The notes beneath the pieces are model-generated. The model did not search any database. It was not told the origin of the DNA and worked only from the letters and a program-made list of their open reading frames with translations. From Gemmatimonadota bacterium (GTDB lineage Bacteria; Gemmatimonadota; Gemmatimonadetes; Gemmatimonadales; GWC2-71-9), in assembly GCA_022563595.1 (NCBI GenBank), contig JADFNB010000005.1:41203-105202 (forward strand): a stretch of 64,000 bases of DNA. Direction: 5' to 3'. The position numbers were made by a program, and so were the translations under genes. The first letter of the stretch is position 1, and each line of letters opens with the position of its first letter. Of this stretch, positions 35,463 through 44,197 are shown in pieces.

Positions 35463-36407
35463 ATGGTCGTCAACCTTGTTCCCGAATTCTTCGCTGCGCT
35501 CGACGCGCAGGATCCTCTAGAGGCGTACCGGAAGTATCTCGACGAACATCGTCTGGTCCTCGCAGCCTACTGGCACAACTACGTGCTCGATCTCGACAGC
35601 CCGCACGCCGAAGACGTCATGCGCCGGACGCTTGCGGCCGGGCGGCACGACCTGACCCGCTTGTTGCGGGAAGTCGATGTCGTAGGGATGGCCGATGAGG
35701 CGCTGCGCGCCTGCGAGAGCACGTTCGAGATCGAGCGGCCGGTCGATGTCTACCTCACCGTTGGTGTCGGCGCCGCCAACGCCGGCGAGCTAGTGGTGGC
35801 GGGCCGGGGCATCGCATTCGTGTGTCTCGAGCACTTCACCGGAAGACCCAATCCCGAGACCTACGGGCTCGGCCTCCCACCGCGGCTGATCCCGTTGTGG
35901 ATCGCCCATGAGGTGGCACACACGGTCCGCTACACCTCACCGACGAGCCGGGCTGAGATGGCGCGGATCGTGGCCGGCTGCAACGGATCGTACGATTACT
36001 GGGAGAGCGGCAGCCGGGCGACACTGCGCGAGATGCTCGTCAACGAGGGATTGGCGGTCGCCGGTGCCGAGGCGGTGGCGTCCGGGTTCGATCCGTGGGA
36101 TTATCTGGGATACAGCCGTCGCCAATATCGGAGGCTGCGGGAACTCGACGCGTTCTTGCGGCATGCGATCCGCACCGAGCTCGACGAGCGTGGATTGGGC
36201 CTGCGGCTCCGCTACCTCTCGGGCGGCATGAGTCCGGCGCAGCGGCTGGTGGCCGGCAAGGTCATACCGGAGCGATCTGGTTACTATCTCGGCCGTCGCA
36301 TGGTCGAGTCGGCGGTTGCCGTTCAGGGAATCGCCGCGGCACTCCGTATGGACGCGCACGAGATCGACCGGCTCGATGTGAGCGCGTCCGGAGCCCAAAC
36401 CGCCTGA
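35463..36407 (+). CDS. putative zinc metalloprotease-like protein (HExxH), 314 aa
   Basis: The HExxH motif is WIAHEVAHTVRY in the middle of the protein, with a downstream Glu-rich helix (LREMLVNEGLAVAGAEAV) that could supply the third ligand. This resembles DUF2268-type predicted Zn-dependent proteases. No signal peptide is seen, so a cytoplasmic location is likely. Two starts are possible: ATG 35463, where the conserved MVVNLVPEFFAALDAQDP begins, and GTG 35439 eight codons earlier. Its stop overlaps the next start by one base (TGATG). The substrate is unknown. Confidence 0.7.
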   Translation: MVVNLVPEFFAALDAQDPLEAYRKYLDEHRLVLAAYWHNYVLDLDSPHAEDVMRRTLAAGRHDLTRLLREVDVVGMADEALRACESTFEIERPVDVYLTVGVGAANAGELVVAGRGIAFVCLEHFTGRPNPETYGLGLPPRLIPLWIAHEVAHTVRYTSPTSRAEMARIVAGCNGSYDYWESGSRATLREMLVNEGLAVAGAEAVASGFDPWDYLGYSRRQYRRLRELDAFLRHAIRTELDERGLGLRLRYLSGGMSPAQRLVAGKVIPERSGYYLGRRMVESAVAVQGIAAALRMDAHEIDRLDVSASGAQTA

Positions 36408-36625
36408 TGCCCAACCGATCACCGCGGACCAAGCCACCGATACCGGAAGACCGCCGAACCAACCGGCCGTTACGGGAAACGCTCGACGAGTTGGTGGAGC
36501 ACGTGCGCGCCGTAGCGCGAACGGTGCACGAGATGACCCCGGAGGAAGTCGACTACGCCCAGCAGCGGCTTGAGTGGCTCGCGGACGAGGTCTGGCGGGC
36601 GACCACCGAGTCGGAGCTTACCTGA
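36407..36625 (+). CDS. hypothetical protein, 72 aa
   Basis: The ATG at 36407 overlaps the previous stop by one base (TGATG). The basic, Pro-rich N-terminus (RSPRTKPPIPEDRRTNRP) leads into a charged helix (LDELVEHVRAVARTVHEMTP) and a second one with LEWLADEVWRATTE. This looks like a small helical hairpin. No family is recognised. It is the last gene of the co-directional run that begins with holA and faces convergent mnmE. Confidence 0.65.
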   Translation: MPNRSPRTKPPIPEDRRTNRPLRETLDELVEHVRAVARTVHEMTPEEVDYAQQRLEWLADEVWRATTESELT

Positions 36626-36631
36626 GCGGCG

Positions 36632-37978
36632 TCACTTTCCGATACAGAAGGTCGAGAACACCGAATCGAGCACGTCGTCGGTCGTGACCAGCCCGATCAC
36701 GTCCTCGAGCGCGGTGACCGCTGCGCGGAGATGGGTCGCTGCCACCGCGCCCTCGAGACCACGCTCCCGCGCCACCCCGAACGCATTCACCTCCTCGAGG
36801 GCCCGGCTCAGCGCCACACGGTGCCGTTCCCGCGTGACGACCGGTTCCACGTCCGCCGAGCACGACAGCCGGGTGAAGGCCACACGCGCCAGCTCCTCAC
36901 GCAGCTCCGCTAACCCCTCACCCGTGAGCGCCGACACGCCGACCTCCCTCTGCCTGTCCCAACGTCGCTCCCCCGTCCGGTCGATCTTCGTTCGCACGAT
37001 GACCAGCGGTGCCGCCACCGTCTCCAGGAACCGGCGCTCCTCGTCGTCCATCTCCCGCCCCGCTTCCGCGCAGTAGAGCACCACGTCGGCTGCCGCTAGG
37101 TAGCGCCGGCTCACCTCTACGCCGAGCCGTTCCACCTGGTCCCCACTCTGGGTGAGCCCCGCCGTGTCGATCAACCGGAACGGGAACCCCCCACACGTGG
37201 CAGGCGCCTCGATGGCATCGCGGGTCGTCCCAGCGATCTCGGTGACGATCGCGCGATCAACCCCCAACAGAGCGTTGAAGAGCGACGACTTCCCGGCGTT
37301 GGGGATCCCCGCTATGACACAGAGAGCACCGTCCCTCAGCCGCTCCCCCTCGCCCGCCGTTCGCAGGATCAGCTCGAGTGCCGCCCGCAGCTCATCGAGC
37401 GCGGCGCCGATCCGTTCCGGTGGAACCGGGCCGCTGTCCTCCTCGGGAAAATCGATCTCGTAGCTCACCAAGGCCTCGAGCGCCAGGACGCGGTCCCGCA
37501 GTGCGTCGATCCGCTGGGAGAGCCCACGGTCGAGCTGATTGATGGCAGCGCGCCGCTGCGCCGGTGCGCTGGCGTCAATCAGGTCGGCCGTCGCCTCGGC
37601 CTGTAGGAGATCGACCTTCCCGTTGAGCAGCGCGCGCCGGGTGAACTCGCCCGGCAGCGCCTGGCGCGCCCCCGCGGCAAACAGCGCCCCCAACACCTCC
37701 GCCGGGGCCAGCAGGCCTCCGTGAACGCCGATCTCGACCAGATCCTGCCCGGTATACGAGGCGGGCGCCGCGAATACCGTGTAGAGCACCTCGTCGAGGA
37801 GTTCCTTGGTCTGGGGATTGATCGCGCGGGTCCGCCGCGCCATACGCGGCGGCTCCCGCTGGAACGGTGACAGCACCGTCCCCGCGACCGTGTGCGCCCC
37901 CTCGCCCGAGACCCGAATCAGCGCAAGAGCGGAACGGCCCGCCGGCGTGGCGAGGGCCGCGATGACGTCGGACAGCAT
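36632..37978 (-). CDS. mnmE: tRNA uridine-5-carboxymethylaminomethyl modification GTPase
   Basis: With MnmG, this GTPase modifies wobble uridine 34 of several tRNAs. The 448-residue protein has the N-terminal tetrahydrofolate-binding domain, the helical domain with an inserted G domain (G1 GIPNAGKSS, G2/G3 near TTRDAIEAP and DTAGL), and the diagnostic C-terminal FCIGK. It lies in the origin-proximal block yidC-yidD-rnpA-rpmH, all leftward. No mnmG is in the window. Confidence 0.97.
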   Translation of the reverse strand: MLSDVIAALATPAGRSALALIRVSGEGAHTVAGTVLSPFQREPPRMARRTRAINPQTKELLDEVLYTVFAAPASYTGQDLVEIGVHGGLLAPAEVLGALFAAGARQALPGEFTRRALLNGKVDLLQAEATADLIDASAPAQRRAAINQLDRGLSQRIDALRDRVLALEALVSYEIDFPEEDSGPVPPERIGAALDELRAALELILRTAGEGERLRDGALCVIAGIPNAGKSSLFNALLGVDRAIVTEIAGTTRDAIEAPATCGGFPFRLIDTAGLTQSGDQVERLGVEVSRRYLAAADVVLYCAEAGREMDDEERRFLETVAAPLVIVRTKIDRTGERRWDRQREVGVSALTGEGLAELREELARVAFTRLSCSADVEPVVTRERHRVALSRALEEVNAFGVARERGLEGAVAATHLRAAVTALEDVIGLVTTDDVLDSVFSTFCIGK

Positions 37979-38002
37979 ACGCTCAATCAGCCCGGGCGGC
38001 GT

Positions 38003-39763
38003 TCACCCCTTCTGTTTCCGCCCCTTCCGCTTCTGGCCTTTCACCTCTACCGAGCGGAGCTTCGCTCGCTCACCCATGCGCCTGATCCGCTCATTGCTGA
38101 TCAACCACTGCTGCGGCAGGCTCGCGATGTTGCTCACGGTGTAATAGAGGTTCAGGCCCGCCGCGAACCGCAGGAACATGAACGTCATCAGGGGCGGCAT
38201 CATGTAGGCCATCATCTTCATCTGGGGATTGGGCGGCACGCCCCGCTGCCCCAGCTTCATGAGCGCAAACATCGAGGCACCCATGATGACGGGCACGATG
38301 TAGTATTTATCCGGCCCCGACAGGTCCGACAGCCAGAGAAAGCTCACGCCGCGGAACTCGATCGTGTTGGCAAACACGAAGAAGAGGGCGAAGAGAACCG
38401 GCATCGGGATCAGCATCGGGAGACAACCACCCAGCGGATTGACACCGTGCTCGCGGTACAGCTTCATCATCTCCTGCTGCAGCCGTTGCGGGTCCTGCTT
38501 CTTGTACCGGTCCTGCAGCGCCTTCATCTCCGGCTGGATGGCCTGCATCGCCGTGCTGGAGCGCATGGCCTTCTGATTGAGTGGCCAGAGCAGCACCCGC
38601 ACCCCGATTCCGAAGAGAATCAGCACCCAACCGTAGGCCAGGTTCATCGCCTCGTGCATCCACAACAGGATGCGCACGATGAAGTTGGCGAAGGGCCGGA
38701 CGATGGGGCGCACAAAAGACCACCCGTAGGGATTGACGTCCTCGAAATCGTGCCCAATGGTCTTGAGGCGCCGGAATTCTTGTGGCCCGACGTAGACCGA
38801 ATGGCTGAACCGGCCGGCCGGTGCGGGGAGCGAGACCTGCGTGTAGACATCGGTGGCCAGCCCTCCGCTGCGTGGCCCGCCCACCGCGACCGCGCCCCCG
38901 AAGCGCGACTGCCCTTCCTCGATGGTGAAAACCCCCGCCACGAAGTAGCGCGACTTGATCACGACCCATTCGAACTGGCCAACCAGGTCCTTGCGCTCCA
39001 GGGGATCGAGCGAGCCGAACTTGAGTAGTTCCGTGCCCTGCGCTTTGGTGACAACCCCGTAGGCCCGTATATCGGCCGTCGTGTCGGCGTCGATCGAGCG
39101 GAGCCGGGGCCCGATTTCCACTGTCACGAGCCCGTTCTCGCCGCCGCCGATCTGTCCCTCCACATCGAACAGATAGCTGCCGGGTCGGAACCGGTAGGTC
39201 AGCCGCACCCGGCGGCCGGCGCGCTCGGCGCTCCACCGCAACGTCACCTCCCGATCGCTCACGCGCACCACTTTCCGGTCCGCCTCGAACAGCCAGTCGC
39301 TCAGCGCTAACGTGTCCCGAGTCGTGGCGAATCCATAGGCCAGGAACCTGGAATCCCGCGGGATGAGCTGCGCCACACCCCGTTCGCAGTCGGGGGTCAC
39401 GACCCCAAAGTCGCCCGGAGCGAAGGAGCAGTAATCCTTGAGTTCCGCACTCACCAGCCGCGCCCCGCGAGTAGAGAACGCCAACCGATAGAGATCCGAT
39501 TCCACGATCACCGTGTCGAGGGCTACGGAGTCAATCGGCTGGGCGGGCTGTAGCACGGCCGGCGGCACCGCGGCCCGGCCCGCCGGTCCCGCCGGCGCGG
39601 GCTGCGGTACGAAAACCGTCTCGCGCGGCGGCGGCGAGAGCACTGCCGAGTCGCCCGCCACGCCCGGTTCCCCGGGTGCCGGGCGCTCCGGCGGCCACAG
39701 AATCGATGGCAGCACCGCCACGATCAGCATCAAGCCGATGGCGAAAAGGAGCCGGCGGTCCAT
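38003..39763 (-). CDS. yidC: membrane protein insertase YidC
   Basis: YidC inserts proteins into the inner membrane, alone or with Sec. The 586-residue product has the N-terminal membrane anchor (LLFAIGLMLIVAVLPSILW). A large periplasmic beta-sandwich domain follows (for example VRLTYRFRPGSYLFDVEGQI). The conserved five-helix core then follows (FGIGVRVLLWPLNQKAMRSS, then MLIPMPVLFALFFVFANTIE and FMFLRFAAGLNLYYTVSNI). The tail is basic (VEVKGQKRKGRKQKG), suited to ribosome binding. The long periplasmic domain is the Gram-negative form. Confidence 0.97.
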   Translation of the reverse strand: MDRRLLFAIGLMLIVAVLPSILWPPERPAPGEPGVAGDSAVLSPPPRETVFVPQPAPAGPAGRAAVPPAVLQPAQPIDSVALDTVIVESDLYRLAFSTRGARLVSAELKDYCSFAPGDFGVVTPDCERGVAQLIPRDSRFLAYGFATTRDTLALSDWLFEADRKVVRVSDREVTLRWSAERAGRRVRLTYRFRPGSYLFDVEGQIGGGENGLVTVEIGPRLRSIDADTTADIRAYGVVTKAQGTELLKFGSLDPLERKDLVGQFEWVVIKSRYFVAGVFTIEEGQSRFGGAVAVGGPRSGGLATDVYTQVSLPAPAGRFSHSVYVGPQEFRRLKTIGHDFEDVNPYGWSFVRPIVRPFANFIVRILLWMHEAMNLAYGWVLILFGIGVRVLLWPLNQKAMRSSTAMQAIQPEMKALQDRYKKQDPQRLQQEMMKLYREHGVNPLGGCLPMLIPMPVLFALFFVFANTIEFRGVSFLWLSDLSGPDKYYIVPVIMGASMFALMKLGQRGVPPNPQMKMMAYMMPPLMTFMFLRFAAGLNLYYTVSNIASLPQQWLISNERIRRMGERAKLRSVEVKGQKRKGRKQKG

Positions 39764-39774
39764 CTAACGCGTGC

Positions 39775-40014
39775 TCACGGAACGGGGTCGTGACCCCCGG
39801 CGGCGAACGGGTGGCACCGCAGGATTCGCCTGATCCCCAGCCACGACCCCTTGAGCGCACCGTAGCGGCCCACCGCTTCCAGTGTGTACTTGGAACAGCT
39901 GGGCGAATAGCGACACGCTGCGGGGAACGGAGACGCCGCCACCTGGTAGACGCGAATCATGGCCGCGACCACGTAGCGTGGCCATTGAGTCACAGCGGCA
40001 ACGTCTCGAGCCAT
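39775..40014 (-). CDS. yidD: membrane protein insertion efficiency factor YidD
   Basis: The 79-residue protein has the family signature RVYQVAASPFPAACRYSPSC followed by SKYTLEAVGRYGALKGSWLG and RILRCHPF. It is a small membrane-associated protein that helps YidC-dependent insertion. The gene lies between rnpA and yidC in the order usual for bacteria. Its start overlaps the end of rnpA by 25 nt. Confidence 0.95.
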   Translation of the reverse strand: MARDVAAVTQWPRYVVAAMIRVYQVAASPFPAACRYSPSCSKYTLEAVGRYGALKGSWLGIRRILRCHPFAAGGHDPVP

Positions 40015-40334
40015 TGATCGATGTCTGCGGCAAGCGCGTCATGGGTTGCGGAATAGGCGGCGGAACGGGAACGGATGACGAGATCGACAGGCGGCAGCAC
40101 CGGGAGGATCCGGCGCCGGGCCAACTCGCGGATCCTGCGACGCAAGCGGTTGCGCGCCACCGCGGTTTGACCGAAACGGGGAACGATGACCCCCAGCCGC
40201 GGGTGCTCCGTCTGGTTGGCACGCCAGGCAATCTCGAGCCTCGGCGTGCTGCAGCGCGTCGCTGCGCTGAGCACCGCCTTGAGATCTTCGCCCCGCGTGA
40301 TCCGCCAGCTCCGAGGGAGACCCTCGGACGTCAG
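39990..40334 (-). CDS. rnpA: ribonuclease P protein component, apparent CTG start
   Basis: RnpA is the protein subunit of RNase P, which matures tRNA 5' ends. The recognisable RNR signature is [20 protein letters not shown], with [11 protein letters not shown] before it. Homology extends upstream of the first ordinary start (GTG 40274) into [17 protein letters not shown], the typical N-terminus of the family. Between the in-frame stop at 40398-40400 and GTG 40274 there is no ATG, GTG or TTG. A CTG at 40334-40332 overlaps the rpmH stop as CTGA, has GGAG 4 nt upstream, and gives a normal 114-residue protein. The RNA partner rnpB lies at 45062-45430. Confidence 0.9.
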   Translation of the reverse strand: MTSEGLPRSWRITRGEDLKAVLSAATRCSTPRLEIAWRANQTEHPRLGVIVPRFGQTAVARNRLRRRIRELARRRILPVLPPVDLVIRSRSAAYSATHDALAADIDQWLETLPL

Positions 40335-40492
40335 GCCGCTCCGTGCTTCGACGGCAACACGGCAGCGAGTCGATTCCGGCCCTTCTTGCGTCGGCGGCTA
40401 AGGATTGCGCGTCCCCAACGCGTCTTCATCCGCGAGCGGAACCCGTGTTTATGGATGCGCCGTCGATTACGCGGCCTGTAAGTCGGTTTCAT
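40331..40492 (-). CDS. rpmH: 50S ribosomal protein L34
   Basis: The 53-residue protein is strongly basic, with the L34 signature [20 protein letters not shown] near the start and [20 protein letters not shown] later, ending KHGAA. It starts at ATG 40492, about 120 bp from divergent dnaA. Its stop (TGA 40333-40331) lies inside the CTGA that appears to start rnpA. The order rpmH-rnpA-yidD-yidC beside dnaA is typical of bacterial origins. Confidence 0.95.
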   Translation of the reverse strand: MKPTYRPRNRRRIHKHGFRSRMKTRWGRAILSRRRKKGRNRLAAVLPSKHGAA

Positions 40493-40553
40493 CGTACTAC
40501 CTCATTTGGGCGGTGAAAACTAGCCGCGCCAGGTGCTGAGGGTCAAGGTTGAC

Positions 40554-40562
40554 TTTTCCACA
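40554..40562 (+). promoter_or_regulatory. DnaA-box-like site upstream of dnaA
   Basis: The sequence TTTTCCACA differs from the consensus TTATCCACA by one base. It lies in the divergent rpmH/dnaA intergenic region, where DnaA commonly autoregulates its own promoter. A single site is weak evidence by itself. Confidence 0.5.
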
Positions 40563-40615
40563 CGGTCGTCGTAACATCGGGCGCCCTTGATGGACCACCC
40601 ACCGTTCTTGTGCTA

Positions 40616-41998
40616 ATGGAGCTGTCAGCCAAAGAGGTATGGACGCGTCTCCTCAGTGAGGTGCGGCACGAGCTTCCGGATTCCGCGGTGCGGACCTGGT
40701 TGGAACCGGCACGAGCTGTCGCCCTCGAGGAAGGGCGTCTCATCGTCGCGGCTCCTGACCAGTTCGCGGTAGAGTGGAACGAATCCAAACATGCGTCGCT
40801 GCTGACACGCATCGCCAACGGGGTCCTGGATAGCCCCATCGAAGTGGTCTTCCAGGTCCAAGAGGAGCGCGTAAGGCGCTCGCAGATGGACTTCTTCGTC
40901 AATCCCACCAGGACGGAAGACCCGCTGCCCAGCCGCGCCAGCGGCACACCGCTCAACGAGCGCTACTCTTTCGAGACCTTCGTGATCGGCAAGTCGAACG
41001 AGCTGGCGGCCGCGGCGGCCCATGCGGTGGCCGAGGCGCCGGGCGGTACCTACAACCCGCTGTTCATCTACGGCGCCACCGGTCTCGGGAAGACCCACCT
41101 GATGCAGGCGATCGCCCACGCCGTCCTGGATCGCCACAAGGGCACCCGGGTCGCGTACATGGGCGCAGAGCAGTTCATCAACGAGGTGATCGAGGGGATC
41201 CACGGCCGGACAATGCCCGAGTTCCGCCGGCGATATCGTAGCGACATGGACATGTTCCTGGTAGACGACGTGCATTTCCTCGAGGGCAAGGAAATGACGC
41301 AGGAGGAGTTCTTTCACACCTTCAACGCGCTCCACGAGACCGGCAAACAGATAGTACTGACCTCCGACAGGCCGCCCAAGGACATTCCCGGACTCGAATC
41401 CCGCTTGGTCAGCCGCTTCGAGTGGGGAATGGTCGCCGACATCGGGCAGCCGGACCTGGAACACCGGATCGCCATCTTGCGGAAGAAGGCGGAACAGGAC
41501 CATCTCGAGCTTACCCTCCCGGACGACGTGCTACGGTTCATTGCCGAGCATGTGCGTACCTCGGTGCGGGAACTCGAGGGGTGTATCATCAAGTTGTTGC
41601 TCTACGCGTCGTTGAAGCGCCGGGAGATCTCCATCGAGCTGGCGCGGGAAGCCCTGTCGGACAAGATCCGGCACGGCGACGGGAGCGCGGCGGGCGCCAC
41701 GTCGTCGATTCCCAGCGTGGCCCGCGTACAGGAGGTCGTCGCACGGCGGTGGGGCGTGACTCCCGAAGGGTTGCGTTCCAAGGCTCGGACCAAGACGCTG
41801 ACGGTACCACGCCAAGTGGCGATGTTCCTGGCGCGCGACCTGCTCGGGATGCAACTCGTAGAGATCGGGCAGGCGTTCGGTGGGCGGGATCACTCCACCG
41901 TGATTCATAGTCTGGGTAAAGTGCAACGGGACATGGCGCACGATCGCCAGTTCAAGGAACGTGTCGAGTACGCGCGTCGAGAGTTATCCGCACCGTGA
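40616..41998 (+). CDS. dnaA: chromosomal replication initiator protein DnaA
   Basis: DnaA binds oriC and melts the DNA. The 460-residue protein has the domain I helices, a linker, the AAA+ core with Walker A GATGLGKTHLM and Walker B FLVDDVHFLEGKE, an arginine-finger region SRLVSRFEWG, and the domain IV DNA-binding signature GRDHSTVIHSLGK. I prefer ATG 40616 over the GTG two codons earlier. It is divergent from rpmH, and dnaN follows with the candidate origin between them. Confidence 0.97.
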   Translation: MELSAKEVWTRLLSEVRHELPDSAVRTWLEPARAVALEEGRLIVAAPDQFAVEWNESKHASLLTRIANGVLDSPIEVVFQVQEERVRRSQMDFFVNPTRTEDPLPSRASGTPLNERYSFETFVIGKSNELAAAAAHAVAEAPGGTYNPLFIYGATGLGKTHLMQAIAHAVLDRHKGTRVAYMGAEQFINEVIEGIHGRTMPEFRRRYRSDMDMFLVDDVHFLEGKEMTQEEFFHTFNALHETGKQIVLTSDRPPKDIPGLESRLVSRFEWGMVADIGQPDLEHRIAILRKKAEQDHLELTLPDDVLRFIAEHVRTSVRELEGCIIKLLLYASLKRREISIELAREALSDKIRHGDGSAAGATSSIPSVARVQEVVARRWGVTPEGLRSKARTKTLTVPRQVAMFLARDLLGMQLVEIGQAFGGRDHSTVIHSLGKVQRDMAHDRQFKERVEYARRELSAP

Positions 41999-42234
41999 TA
42001 CGCAAAACACCAACAAGGGATGTTGGCGGATGTGGGTCGTTGGTGAAGACTGGTCGGCCGGACGGAACGTCCACAACGGTAGGTCTAACAACCAACACCG
42101 GTGGCAAGGGCTAGCGCGCAGTGCTACAAGGACATTACCGAGACGATCAAGGTTTCCAGACACCCTACTACTACGACTAAAATGAAGTATTCTAGAAGTA
42201 GTATCTTATATATTCACCGGCCGGAGACGCTCAC
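41984..42234. other. candidate replication origin (oriC) between dnaA and dnaN
   Basis: The 236-bp gap follows a DnaA-box-like TTATCCGCA (41984-41992) at the very end of dnaA. It contains a CCAACA/TGTTGG hairpin (42010-42026) and further CCAACA-type copies at 42039 and 42092. CTACTACTAC (42165-42174) reads TAG-repeats on the other strand, like DnaA-trios. It ends in a markedly AT-rich stretch (42175-42216) just before dnaN. Position and composition support an origin. However, canonical DnaA boxes are scarce, so other sites may carry the function. Confidence 0.5.
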
Positions 42235-43344
42235 ATGAAGTTCACCATTACACGTGAGAAGCTCCAAGAAGGCCTTTCGGCGGTCGCGGCATGCGTACCA
42301 ACGAAGACCACACTTCCGGTTCTCTCGAATATTCTCATAGAGGCCACATCAGAAGGAATCCGATTGTCGGGTACCGATCTCGATATCGCTGTGAGCACCA
42401 AGGTGCCCGCGGAGGTCGATACCGAGGGAGCGGTAACACTGCCGGCGAAAAAGCTGGTCGAGATCGTCCGGGAACTCCCCAGCGCGGCCATCCGCATTAC
42501 GGCAGCCGGCGAGCAGCGTGTGAACCTGGAGTGTGGCAGGTCGAAGTTTAAACTGCTCGGGATTCCGCGGGACGACTTTCCCAACTTCCCGCCGGTCAAG
42601 TTCGATGAGCCGTGGCGGGTGACGTCGGGCGACCTACAGAAACTGATCGGCCACGTGGCATTCGCCGCATCGACCGAAGAGAGCAGGCCGATCCTCAACG
42701 GGGTGCTCTGGGAGCTGCGGGAAGACCGGATGCGCATGGTAGCCACGAACGGACACCGGTTGGCCAAGATGGATGTCCCCGTCTCAGGCGCGACCGGATC
42801 GGCCGATCTGATCGTGCCACCCAAGGCATTGGAACAGATCCGGCGCCTGTTCGACGCCGCGGACGAGATCGAGATAGCCAAGAGCGACAACCACTTAGGT
42901 TTCCGGTCGGGCGACACCTTGGTGTTGACGCGCCTGATCGAGGGCCCATATCCCAACTACGAGCAGGTGATTCCGCGTGAGAACGACCTCAGGGCCACGG
43001 TCGACAAGCAGGGTCTGGCATCTACCCTGCGCCGGGTCGGCGTGGTGGCCAGCGACCAGACCCACCGAGTCCGGCTCGCGTTCTCGGGACCGATCCTCAA
43101 GTTCACGGTGAGCACGCCGGATCTGGGCGAGGCGCAGGACGAGATGTCGGTGGCCTACGACGGGGAGCCGCTCGAGATCGGCTTCAATGCCCACTACCTG
43201 CTGGAGATCCTGAAGTACATGCCCACCGATGAGGTGTGCATGACGATGAAAGCACCGGAGCGTGCGGTGACGATCGAGCCGGTCGGCTGGGACGATCCGG
43301 CTGTGTATCTCTGTTTGGTGATGCCGCTCCGCCTGGTCGACTGA
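42235..43344 (+). CDS. dnaN: DNA polymerase III subunit beta (sliding clamp)
   Basis: The ring-shaped clamp tethers DNA polymerase III to its template. The 369-residue protein has the three-domain layout of the clamp (MKFTITREKLQEGLSAVAAC at the start, TRPILNG-like SRPILNGVLWELREDRMRMV in domain 2) and the ending VYLCLVMPLRLVD with the hydrophobic-cleft MPLR residues. It follows dnaA in the same direction. No recF or gyrB follows, so the usual dnaA-dnaN-recF-gyrB order ends here. Confidence 0.97.
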   Translation: MKFTITREKLQEGLSAVAACVPTKTTLPVLSNILIEATSEGIRLSGTDLDIAVSTKVPAEVDTEGAVTLPAKKLVEIVRELPSAAIRITAAGEQRVNLECGRSKFKLLGIPRDDFPNFPPVKFDEPWRVTSGDLQKLIGHVAFAASTEESRPILNGVLWELREDRMRMVATNGHRLAKMDVPVSGATGSADLIVPPKALEQIRRLFDAADEIEIAKSDNHLGFRSGDTLVLTRLIEGPYPNYEQVIPRENDLRATVDKQGLASTLRRVGVVASDQTHRVRLAFSGPILKFTVSTPDLGEAQDEMSVAYDGEPLEIGFNAHYLLEILKYMPTDEVCMTMKAPERAVTIEPVGWDDPAVYLCLVMPLRLVD

Positions 43345-43351
43345 AGCGCCG

Positions 43352-44197
43352 CTACCGGAGGCCGCTTGGTTTGCCGAGCGGCCGGGTCGACAGGGCCGTC
43401 AGGCTGATTCCATCGATGAACGTGGTGTCCTCTCGCCGCGCCCCGCCACCTACCAAAGCGAACCGGTCGGCCCCACCGAGGACGAGCCCGAACAGCAGGC
43501 GATCGACGCCGAGGTCATCCCGCAGGTCGAGTGCCGAGAGGATACCCAGCGGTAGCCGCATCACGCGCGCCAGCGAGAGCATCACGCCGGCGCGGTAGGA
43601 CACTTCCAATCCGTCCGGCGCGCGGGGATCGACCAGTGTCGTCTCCCCATTGAGCTGGATCACCCCGCCGGCACTCCACGAGAGCCCGAAGACGCCGGTA
43701 GGACGGAGGCGTACCCCACGCACGACAGGTTCGCCGATATGACGCAGCACGGCTCCGACCTGAAGTGTGGGGGCGAGGAGCAGCCGAATCCCCAGATCGA
43801 CCTCTCGCTGATTGATATCTGCCGCGTAGATGGTGAACGAAGCGCCCACGGTGACCTTGCGAAAGGCGCGTGATCCCCCGAACCGCCAGGTGTTGCCGGC
43901 GGTGGAGTCGTCGAACCGGTCCCGACGAAAGGCGAAAGCGAACCCGCGGGAGTTGAATCCGGCGGTGATCTGAGCAAGTGAGAAGTCGTCGTTCCCGTTG
44001 CGGACCACGAGGATCTCCCCCATGACCGACGCTTCGAAGATAACCGCGAGGCCTGCCGGGTTGACCCAGAGTGCCCGCGCGTCCTGTACCGAAGCCGCGA
44101 ACAGGTAGTCGCCCGAGCGGGGCGCGCGAAACTGGGCAGCGGCCGGTGCCAGCGCGGGGAAAGTGAGGAGAGCGGCCGCCAGCAGGGCCCGCGGCAT
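43352..44197 (-). CDS. secreted beta-barrel-like hypothetical protein, 281 aa
   Basis: A signal peptide (LLAAALLTFPALAPAAAQF) precedes a beta-strand-rich body. A segment DARALWVNPAGLAVIFEAS near the start matches the 'xxANPAGLA' hatch-like element of PorV/FadL-type outer-membrane barrels. Strands such as GFAFAFRRDRFDD and LQVGAVLRHIGEP continue the pattern, but the aromatic C-terminal residue is missing. The gene starts directly after the stop of the upstream lipoprotein gene, so they are probably one operon. The substrate is unknown. Confidence 0.65.
   Translation of the reverse strand: MPRALLAAALLTFPALAPAAAQFRAPRSGDYLFAASVQDARALWVNPAGLAVIFEASVMGEILVVRNGNDDFSLAQITAGFNSRGFAFAFRRDRFDDSTAGNTWRFGGSRAFRKVTVGASFTIYAADINQREVDLGIRLLLAPTLQVGAVLRHIGEPVVRGVRLRPTGVFGLSWSAGGVIQLNGETTLVDPRAPDGLEVSYRAGVMLSLARVMRLPLGILSALDLRDDLGVDRLLFGLVLGGADRFALVGGGARREDTTFIDGISLTALSTRPLGKPSGLR

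Noticed and set aside
37892..39028. A plus-strand frame opposite mnmE and yidC
   Set aside because: It is His- and Gln-rich and derived from antisense of two well-identified genes.
40274..40274. GTG 40274 as the start of rnpA
   Set aside because: It would remove the conserved family N-terminus that is plainly encoded upstream, so the CTG at 40334 is preferred.
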